Of a stretch of 10,854 bases of DNA, positions 5,165 to 10,854 are shown piece after piece. Origin of the DNA: JALYJZ01 sp964476895 (GTDB lineage: Bacteria; Patescibacteriota; SICC01); assembly GCA_964476895.1 (NCBI GenBank), contig CAYZCS010000031.1, forward strand, positions 1-10,854, written 5' to 3'. The translations under genes and the position numbers were made by a program. Position 1 is the stretch's first letter. Each line of letters begins with the position of its first letter. The notes beneath the pieces are model-generated. The model saw nothing but the letters and a program-made list of their open reading frames with translations. It was not told where the DNA came from and did not search any database.

Positions 5165-6841
5165 ATGTCCGCACTACTCGAACTCACTGTCATCACGCTT
5201 CTGGCGACCGCCATCGCCTTCCTATTGCAGGCGGTCCGCCAACCGCTGGTGGTGGCCTATATCGTCGCCGGTATCATCGCCGGGCCGTTCTTGTTCAACG
5301 TGATCCAGTCGTACGACGCGCTGCAGCTCTTCTCGAAGATCGGCATCATCATGTTGCTGTACATCGTGGGGCTCGGGCTCCGGCCGCAGGCATTGCGATC
5401 GGTCGGCCGGATCTCCGTAATCACCGGCCTCGGCCAGGTGATCTTTACGTCGGTGATCGGATTCGGGTTGGCTACCGCGCTCGGTCTGGCGATGCTCGAG
5501 GCATTCTACGTCGCGGTCGCCCTGACGTTCAGTAGCACGATCATCATCCTGAAACTCCTGTCCGACAAGGGCGATACCCACAAGCTGTACGGGCAGATCG
5601 CGATCGGATTCCTCCTCGTACAGGATATCGTCGCTACGCTCGCGCTGGTCTTCATCTCGACAGCCACGAGCCAGCAAGGCATGAGCTACGAGCAGCTTAT
5701 CGGCGTCACGGCACTCAAGGGAGCGGGCCTCACTCTGGCGGCGTATCTTGCCAGCCGGTTCATCCTGCCGCCACTGACCCGGTTGGCCGCCAAGAGCCAG
5801 GAGCTGCTTTTCCTGCTTTCGATCTCCTGGGGACTTGGCATCGCTTCCGCGTTCTATCTGGCGGACTTTTCGGTCGAGGTCGGGGCCCTGATCGCCGGCA
5901 TCGCGTTCGCGAGCTCTCCTTATGCCACGGAGGTGGCCTCGCGGATGCGCCCGCTCCGGGACTTCTTCATCGTACTGTTCTTCATCCTGCTCGGGGCGCA
6001 GATGAACATCGGCGATGTCCTCGCCGAACTTCCGCTCGCCCTGGTGCTCTCCGTGTTCGTACTGGTCGGTAACCCGATCATCGTGTACTGGCTGATGACC
6101 CGGCTTGGCTACAGCAGCCGGATCGGCTTCCAGGCCGGACTGACCGTCGCGCAGATCAGCGAATTCTCGCTGATCCTGGTCGCGCTCGGCCACGAGGTCG
6201 GCCATCTTTCGGATAACGTCGTGTCCCTGGTCACGCTGGTAGGCCTGATCACCATCGCCGGTTCTACCTACATGATCACGTATTCGGACCAGCTGTACCG
6301 GTTCCTGTCCCGCCGGATCCGGTTCCGGCACCCCTCGCCCAAGCAGTCCGAACGCGATCAGGAGAACGAGGCGATCCTGTTCGGGTACCACCGGGTGGGA
6401 CATCGGTTCTTCCACACGCTCAACGAGAAAGGATTCCGCGTCACGGTGATAGACTTCGACCCCGAAGTCATCCGGAAGCTCGAGCTGCGCGGCGTGGATT
6501 GCCGGTACGGTGATGCGACGGACGTGGAGTTCCTCCAGGACATCGGGGTGGGATCCGCCCGGATCGTCGTCTCGACGCTGCCCGACTTCGAGAGCAACCT
6601 GCTGCTCGTGAAGACCGTCCGGCAGAACAACAAGAATGCCGTAGTTATCGCGCTTTCGCACAGCGTGGCCCAGACCGAGGCGCTCTACCGGCACGGGGCC
6701 AGCTACGCCCTGATGCCGCACTACCTCGGTGCGGAATACGCCAGCAAGATGATCCGCCGCTTCGGCCTCGATCACGAGAAATACAGCCGCCACCGCTCCC
6801 GCCATCTCAAGACGCTCAAGAAACAACCGTCCGCCTCGTAG
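5165..6841 (+). CDS. CPA2-family cation/proton antiporter with RCK (TrkA-N) domain, KefB/KefC-like
   Basis: This 558-aa inner-membrane transporter exchanges monovalent cations (K+ or Na+) for protons. Residues 1-385 form the Na+/H+ exchanger domain with about 11-13 spans. Landmarks are FSSTIIILKLLSDKGD (122-137), the LVQDIVA segment with Asp154 (151-157), matching the QD of the CPA2 ion-binding region, and AQISEFSLIL (329-338). A basic linker (383-399) leads to a cytosolic Rossmann-type RCK N domain (402 to about 535) with beta-strand acid Asp430. Its nucleotide loop reads GYHRVG (407-412), with His in place of the usual middle Gly of GxGxxG. Length is close to that of Kef-type proteins. There is no separate ancillary (KefF/KefG-like) gene nearby. 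Whether it carries K+ or Na+ cannot be decided from sequence alone. Confidence 0.93.
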   Translation: MSALLELTVITLLATAIAFLLQAVRQPLVVAYIVAGIIAGPFLFNVIQSYDALQLFSKIGIIMLLYIVGLGLRPQALRSVGRISVITGLGQVIFTSVIGFGLATALGLAMLEAFYVAVALTFSSTIIILKLLSDKGDTHKLYGQIAIGFLLVQDIVATLALVFISTATSQQGMSYEQLIGVTALKGAGLTLAAYLASRFILPPLTRLAAKSQELLFLLSISWGLGIASAFYLADFSVEVGALIAGIAFASSPYATEVASRMRPLRDFFIVLFFILLGAQMNIGDVLAELPLALVLSVFVLVGNPIIVYWLMTRLGYSSRIGFQAGLTVAQISEFSLILVALGHEVGHLSDNVVSLVTLVGLITIAGSTYMITYSDQLYRFLSRRIRFRHPSPKQSERDQENEAILFGYHRVGHRFFHTLNEKGFRVTVIDFDPEVIRKLELRGVDCRYGDATDVEFLQDIGVGSARIVVSTLPDFESNLLLVKTVRQNNKNAVVIALSHSVAQTEALYRHGASYALMPHYLGAEYASKMIRRFGLDHEKYSRHRSRHLKTLKKQPSAS

Positions 6842-6843
6842 CC

Positions 6844-6872
6844 TTGCGTGCCTGCACCCGCCTCAGTACACT
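6844..6872 (+). promoter_or_regulatory. Candidate promoter for the S1-protein gene and cluster
   Basis: TTGCGT (6844-6849) and TACACT (6867-6872) are 17 bases apart, directly after the antiporter stop. The match is weaker than at the other promoters. It would give a leader of about 60 bases, including a small inverted repeat TGGTT/AACCA (6872-6876 with 6884-6888). A second possibility is TATTCT (6926-6931), which sits 8 bases before the ATG and would give a leaderless start, but it has no good -35. Confidence 0.4.
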
Positions 6873-6939
6873 GGTTCCGTAGTAACCACCGTTAATCACC
6901 ACGCCCTGGACGTGCCGGGGCTCATTATTCTGAACGAAC

Positions 6940-8244
6940 ATGGCCGCCAAATCCCAAAACAAGGAATCGTTCGCGACGCTGCTTGAGAACGCGGCACCGA
7001 TCCGACTCGCTCCCGGCGAGGTGATCGAAGCCAACGTCGTTACCAAGAGTAAGAGCGAACTCTGGGTCGACATCAAGGGACTGGCGACCGGCTACGTTCC
7101 GGCCCGTGAGATCGGTGACCAGCGGACGCTCACGAAACTCACCGTCGGCGATACCGTCTACGCTTCGGTCCTGACACTGGAGAACGATGACGGATACGTG
7201 ATCCTTTCCATCCGCCGGGCGCAGCGGGACCGCACCTGGACGGACCTGGAGGCCAGGCTCGACGCCAAGGAAGCGTTCGAGGCGACCGTTACGGATGCCA
7301 ACACCGGCGGGCTCCTGCTCGACGTGGATGGGATCCGCGGGTTCCTGCCCGTTTCGCAGCTGGTCCCGGAGCACTATCCGCGCGTGTCCGGCGGCGACCG
7401 CGACCTGATCCTGGAGAAACTCCGCCAGTTCATCGGCCAGCCGCTCAAGGTGCAGATCCTCGACCTCGACAAGGTCGAGAACAAGCTGATCCTTTCCGAA
7501 AAGCTGGCCCGTACGCATGAGACCGTGGAATCGCTCGCCAAGTATTCGGAAGGCGACGTAGTCAAGGGCAAGATCACCGGCGTGGTGGACTTCGGCGCGT
7601 TCGTCAGCTTCGACGACGGCCTGGAAGGCCTGATCCACATCTCCGAGATCGACTGGAACCGGGTCGACAATCCGCGCGACCATCTGTCGGTCGGCCAGGA
7701 AATCGAGGCCAAGATCGTCGGCATCGAAGGAGCGAAGGTATCCCTTTCGGTGAAACGACTCAAGGAAGACCCGTGGGCGAAGGCAGCCGCGAAGTACAAG
7801 CCGGGGCAGAAGGTGACAGGCACCGTCGAGCGGGTCACGCCGTTCGGGGCGTTCGTGGACCTGGGCGACGACATCGCCGGCCTGGCCCACGTCTCGGAGC
7901 TCGCCGAAGAACATGTGGAGAACCCTACCGAGGTGGTCGAGGTCGGCTCGGAGTACGAGTTCCTCGTCCTGGCGATCGATCCCGACGCGCACCGGATCGC
8001 GCTGTCCATCAAGGGACTGAAGAATCCGGAAGAGGCCGTGAAGAAGGCGGCCGCCGCGCCGGCCGGCAAATCATCCGATGCCGCCAAGGATCTCTCGGCA
8101 CTTCCGGAGGGAATTCTCGGTAAATTGTCGGAAGCAGGCTACGGGGACCTGGCGAAGCTCAAGGGCGCGACGCTCGAGGAACTGGAAGCGCTGCCGGGCA
8201 TCGGCAAGGTCAGCGCCAAGAAGATCAAGGATACGATCGGGTAG
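6940..8244 (+). CDS. rpsA: S1-domain RNA-binding protein (ribosomal protein S1-like) with C-terminal helix-hairpin-helix
   Basis: This 434-aa protein probably binds mRNA on the 30S subunit. It has four S1 (OB-fold) domains at about residues 24-94, 110-190, 203-274 and 287-359. The third and fourth are the most typical (VVDFGAFVSF with GLIHISE, and VTPFGAFVDL with GLAHVSE). An Ala/Lys linker (360-385) leads to a helix-hairpin-helix module (386-434) with an LPGIG hairpin (418-422). E. coli S1 has six S1 domains and no HhH, so this is a short, different architecture. There are no KH domains, so it is not NusA, although it occupies the position before infB where nusA often lies and its C-terminal HhH is of the kind found in NusA. 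The start at 6940 has no Shine-Dalgarno. The symbol is given by similarity only. Confidence 0.85.
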   Translation: MAAKSQNKESFATLLENAAPIRLAPGEVIEANVVTKSKSELWVDIKGLATGYVPAREIGDQRTLTKLTVGDTVYASVLTLENDDGYVILSIRRAQRDRTWTDLEARLDAKEAFEATVTDANTGGLLLDVDGIRGFLPVSQLVPEHYPRVSGGDRDLILEKLRQFIGQPLKVQILDLDKVENKLILSEKLARTHETVESLAKYSEGDVVKGKITGVVDFGAFVSFDDGLEGLIHISEIDWNRVDNPRDHLSVGQEIEAKIVGIEGAKVSLSVKRLKEDPWAKAAAKYKPGQKVTGTVERVTPFGAFVDLGDDIAGLAHVSELAEEHVENPTEVVEVGSEYEFLVLAIDPDAHRIALSIKGLKNPEEAVKKAAAAPAGKSSDAAKDLSALPEGILGKLSEAGYGDLAKLKGATLEELEALPGIGKVSAKKIKDTIG

Positions 8245-8277
8245 CACAAGCCGTTTTCCCGTTATGTACGAACCCTC

Positions 8278-8295
8278 ATGGCTGGTACGCTATAA
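8278..8295 (+). other. Possible five-codon leader ORF before infB
   Basis: ATG GCT GGT ACG CTA TAA encodes M-A-G-T-L and ends 3 bases before the infB ATG, in the same frame. Its first seven bases (ATGGCTG) are identical to those at the infB start (8299-8305). No Shine-Dalgarno precedes it. It may be chance, a duplicated start region, or a coupling minicistron. Confidence 0.2.
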
Positions 8296-8298
8296 GGT

Positions 8299-10062
8299 AT
8301 GGCTGAATCAGCACAATCCGTCGTGAAGCTTCCGGGCGTCGTCTCGGTGAAGGAGCTTGCCGAAGCGATCGGTAAGCCCGTTCCGGCCGTGATGGGGGAG
8401 CTCATGAAAAACGGCGTGATGGCAACGATAAACGAGGATATCGACTACGAGACCGCGGCGATCATCGCCGGGGACCTGGGGGTGGCGGTCGAACGGCTGC
8501 CGGACGAGACGGAAGCAGCCGATGTCTCCCGCAAGCCGACCGAAGGCCAGCCCCGCCCGCCGATCGTAGCCGTGCTCGGGCACGTGGATCACGGCAAGAC
8601 CTCGCTGCTCGACGCGATCCAGCAGACGGACGTGGTGGCGGGGGAATCCGGCGGCATCACCCAGCACATCGGCGCCTACCAGGTCGAGGCCACGCCGAAG
8701 GGCGGGGGCAAGAAACGGCCGATCACCTTCCTGGATACGCCGGGACACGAGGCCTTTACCGCGATGCGTGCCCACGGCACCAAGATGACCGACGTCGCGA
8801 TCCTGGTGATCGCCGCGGATGACGGCGTGAAGCCGCAGACCAAGGAGGCGGTGGAGCACATCAAGGCGGCCGGCGTGCCGTTCGTGGTGGCGGTCACCAA
8901 GGTCGATGCCGAGGGTGCCGATCCGAACAAGGCCAAGCAAGGCCTGGCGGAGCTCGACGTGGTCGCGGAAGACTGGGGTGGCGACGCCGTCTTCGTCGAG
9001 ACGTCGAGCAAGACCGGACAGGGCATCCCCGAGCTGCTCGAGATGGTGCTGCTGGTCTCCGATATCGCCAAACCGGTCGGGGATCCCAAGGGTGACCTCT
9101 CCGGCGTAGTGATCGAATCACGCCTGTCCCGGGCCAAGGGTCCGGTAGCGACGATCCTGGTCCAGAACGGGACGCTCCGGGTCGGTGACCACCTGGTAAT
9201 CGAAGACGTTACCGGCCGTGTCCGGTTGATGGAGGACTGGCGGGGGAAACGGCTCGAAGCGGCCGGACCGGGCACGCCGGCGCAAGTCGCCGGATTGTCC
9301 GGCGCACCGAGTTTCGGGGCCGGCGTAACCGGAGCCGGCAGCGAGCAGGAGGCCAGGAAGCAGGCGAGCGCCAACATGCGCCGCCGTCATGCCCGTCGGG
9401 TGGAGAAGCCGGCGCTGTCCATGGAAGCGATCAAGCGGGCGGTAGATGCCGGAAAGGTGACGCAGCTCCCCGTGGTACTGGTGGCCGACGTCAAGGGATC
9501 CCTCGAGGCGATCGAGGGCAGCTTGGCGAAAATTCCCCAGGACGAAGTCGCGGTCCAGCTGGTACACACCGGCATCGGTTCGATCACTGAATCGGTCATC
9601 CGCCAGGCGGAAAGCTCGAAGGCGATGATCGTCGGGTTCAAGGCGCGGGTCGAACCGGCAGCGAAGAAGCTCGCCCAAGGGCTCGATATCCGGATCGCCA
9701 CCTACGACGTGATTTACGAACTCTTGGACGACTTGAAGTCGGCATTGGAGGCGCTCCTGCCGCCCGAGGTCATCGTCAACGAAGTCGGGAAGGGGACCGT
9801 CCTGGCGATTTTCCGGACCACCAAGGAAAGCCAGATCATCGGCTGCAAGGTGGAGGATGGAAAGTTCGTGCCCGGGACGGAGTACCGGGTGGACGGGACG
9901 GATACGGAAGGCAAAGTGAAGACGTTGCGCCGGGTCGACGAAGAGGTCCAGGAGGTCTCGGCCGGAACGGAGTGCGGACTGACGATCGTCGGTCCACGGG
10001 TCGAAGAGGGCCAGCGGATCACGTTGCTCCGGCGTCTCGAAAAGAAACGGAAGTTGCCATGA
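8299..10062 (+). CDS. infB: Translation initiation factor IF-2
   Basis: This cytosolic GTPase places initiator fMet-tRNA on the 30S subunit and promotes subunit joining. The 587-aa form is short: a single IF2_N-type module (about residues 13-60, with VSVKELAEAIG and LMKNGVMATI) is followed almost directly by the G domain. The G motifs are G1 GHVDHGKT (94-101), G2 around GGITQHIGA (118-126), G3 DTPGH (146-150), G4 TKVD (200-203, Thr replacing the usual Asn) and G5 SSK (236-238, usually SAK). Domain II spans about 260-345, domain III about 375-480 (VVLVADVKGSLEAI) and the fMet-tRNA-binding C-terminal domain about 490-587. The start at 8299 is supported by the IF2_N alignment. No well-placed Shine-Dalgarno exists. 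It lies 54 bases after the S1 gene with no terminator between, and overlaps rbfA by ATGA. Confidence 0.97.
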   Translation: MAESAQSVVKLPGVVSVKELAEAIGKPVPAVMGELMKNGVMATINEDIDYETAAIIAGDLGVAVERLPDETEAADVSRKPTEGQPRPPIVAVLGHVDHGKTSLLDAIQQTDVVAGESGGITQHIGAYQVEATPKGGGKKRPITFLDTPGHEAFTAMRAHGTKMTDVAILVIAADDGVKPQTKEAVEHIKAAGVPFVVAVTKVDAEGADPNKAKQGLAELDVVAEDWGGDAVFVETSSKTGQGIPELLEMVLLVSDIAKPVGDPKGDLSGVVIESRLSRAKGPVATILVQNGTLRVGDHLVIEDVTGRVRLMEDWRGKRLEAAGPGTPAQVAGLSGAPSFGAGVTGAGSEQEARKQASANMRRRHARRVEKPALSMEAIKRAVDAGKVTQLPVVLVADVKGSLEAIEGSLAKIPQDEVAVQLVHTGIGSITESVIRQAESSKAMIVGFKARVEPAAKKLAQGLDIRIATYDVIYELLDDLKSALEALLPPEVIVNEVGKGTVLAIFRTTKESQIIGCKVEDGKFVPGTEYRVDGTDTEGKVKTLRRVDEEVQEVSAGTECGLTIVGPRVEEGQRITLLRRLEKKRKLP

Positions 10063-10376
10063 GCGCGAGACTGGAGAAGGTCAACGCGTTGCTTGCCAGG
10101 GAACTCAATGCTGCCCTCGCCAAGCGCGGAGTTAGTGAAGACGGTCTTGTGACCGTGACCGCGGTAGAGGTCACGGCGGACCTCAAGCAGGCCGATTGCT
10201 GGGTGAGCATCATTCCCGAGACCAAGGAGGCCTGGCGGGCACTGAAGGAGGCGCTGCCCGAACTGCAGCGGCACGTTGCCGGACGGCTCACGCTCAAGTT
10301 CACGCCGAAGCTGCGGGTCCGCAGGGACGAAGGGGCGGTCAATGCCGGGCGGATAACCGAACTGCTGCAGAGATGA
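10059..10376 (+). CDS. rbfA: Ribosome-binding factor A
   Basis: This 105-aa protein binds the immature 30S subunit and helps 16S rRNA maturation; it has a single KH-like fold. Family features are the N-terminal helix (MSARLEKVNALLARELNAAL), VTVTAVEVTADLKQADCWVS (about 31-50), and the C-terminal part running from LTLKFTPKLRVRRDE to RITELLQR. The usual P-x-L-x-F-x-x-D segment reads PKLRVRRDE here. The ATG at 10059 overlaps the infB stop by four bases (ATGA), with GGAAG 5 bases upstream as a weak Shine-Dalgarno. An ATG further upstream at 9972 in the same frame would lie deep inside infB and is not used. Confidence 0.94.
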   Translation: MSARLEKVNALLARELNAALAKRGVSEDGLVTVTAVEVTADLKQADCWVSIIPETKEAWRALKEALPELQRHVAGRLTLKFTPKLRVRRDEGAVNAGRITELLQR

Positions 10377-10854
10377 TCCCGCGGCCTCGTCTCCTGGGGG
10401 CGATCAGCACTCTTGAGCGGGCGAAGGCTCCGGTGTTGGTGTGCCACGAACGGCCGGACGGTGACGCGATCGGTTCGACGCTGGGGCTGGGCCTGCTCCT
10501 GGAGGCGCAGGGTGCCGAGGTCCAGTTCGCCTGCGTGGACCCTGCTCCCTCCCAGTATCGCTTCCTGCATGGCAGTGAGCGGTTCACCGAACGACCCGAC
10601 TTCCGGAAGGCCGACCTGCTGGTCGTCCTCGATTGCCCGACCGATGAGAAGAGTGCCCTGGACATCGCGAAACTGGCCAAGCGGATGCCCGTCGTGGACA
10701 TCGATCACCATCCCAAGCGTACGAGTCCCCGCGACCGGCGGCTCGCCGTCTATGACGACCGATCGTCGTCCGCGGCCGAGATGGTGTATGAACTTGCCCG
10801 TGAGGGCGGATGGCGGTTCTCGCGCCCCTCGGCGACGGCGCTGCTGACCGGCAG
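10373..10854 (+). CDS. DHH-family phosphoesterase, NrnA-like oligoribonuclease (5' part, runs off the window)
   Basis: The first 160 codons of a DHH/DHHA1 phosphoesterase are present; the 3' end is beyond the window. The frame opens at ATG 10373, overlapping the rbfA stop by ATGA. Metal-binding motifs visible are HERPDGDAIGS (residues 25-35), VLDC (Asp87) and DIDHH (109-113, with the DHH triad at 111-113). These match the NrnA/bacterial RecJ-like group, which degrades short oligoribonucleotides or pAp/c-di-nucleotide products. NrnA-type genes are well known directly after rbfA in many bacteria, which supports the call. The C-terminal DHHA1 substrate domain cannot be checked here. Confidence 0.92.
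   Translation, partial: MIPRPRLLGAISTLERAKAPVLVCHERPDGDAIGSTLGLGLLLEAQGAEVQFACVDPAPSQYRFLHGSERFTERPDFRKADLLVVLDCPTDEKSALDIAKLAKRMPVVDIDHHPKRTSPRDRRLAVYDDRSSSAAEMVYELAREGGWRFSRPSATALLTG

Noticed and set aside
5222..6826. Long open frame of 534 codons on the minus strand opposite the antiporter
   Set aside because: It mirrors a well-supported transporter gene, its product is a charged low-complexity sequence without domains, and such antisense frames are common in GC-rich DNA.
6872..6888. Inverted repeat after the antiporter gene as a terminator
   Set aside because: The stem is only 5 bp and no T run follows on the plus strand.
6925..7992. 355-codon minus-strand frame opposite the S1 gene
   Set aside because: It is antisense to four clear S1 domains and shows no recognisable family or start signal.
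8291..8296. TATAAG as the -10 of an infB promoter
   Set aside because: It is only two bases from the ATG, so the start of transcription would fall after it, and no suitable -35 lies 16-18 bases upstream.

Overview
The window is GC-rich bacterial DNA. It begins inside the 3' end of a 23S rRNA gene, followed by 5S rRNA, and ends in a translation-factor gene cluster. Several traits fit a Candidate Phyla Radiation (Patescibacteria) genome with a Gram-positive-type surface: a short IF-2 (587 aa) without the long N-terminal extension, a short four-domain S1 protein, compact gene spacing, an LPXTG-anchored surface protein, and leading genes without Shine-Dalgarno sequences. This assignment is an inference from gene style, not from a placed rRNA sequence, and confidence is moderate.

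Layout: (1) 1-536, the end of a ribosomal RNA operon on the plus strand (23S 3' end, spacer with hairpins, 5S), closed by a hairpin at 574-601 that can terminate both strands. (2) 618-2984 minus, a large secreted modular protein: signal segment, Ig-like N-terminal region, proline hinge, three exact 49-residue DUF5648-like repeats, a thrombospondin type 3-like calcium loop, and a C-terminal LPKTG sortase signal. It has its own promoter, whose -35 overlaps the preceding gene's stop codon. (3) 3049-3891 minus, a tight operon of three small unrecognised proteins: two double-spanning membrane proteins that look like diverged tandem copies, then a small secreted or membrane-anchored protein with two cysteines. 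(4) 3993-5096 plus, a predicted lipoprotein with five Asp-box repeats, transcribed divergently from the small operon. The two promoters lie back to back and both are so close to the ATG that the messages should be nearly leaderless. (5) 5165-6841 plus, a CPA2 (KefB/KefC-like) cation/proton antiporter with a C-terminal RCK/TrkA-N domain. (6) 6940-10854 plus, the translation cluster: an S1-domain protein with a C-terminal helix-hairpin-helix, infB, rbfA and the 5' part of a DHH phosphoesterase gene (NrnA-like). The last three are joined by 4-base ATGA overlaps.

The translation genes form a known ribosome-biogenesis and RNA-turnover cluster, with the S1-HhH gene where nusA often stands. The middle block (2-4) is the accessory, least explained part: surface-exposed, anchored or membrane proteins of unknown role, driven by near-consensus sigma-70-type promoters. 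No insertion sequence, CRISPR array, tRNA or phage gene was seen. No gene-free stretch outside the rRNA exceeds about 120 bases.
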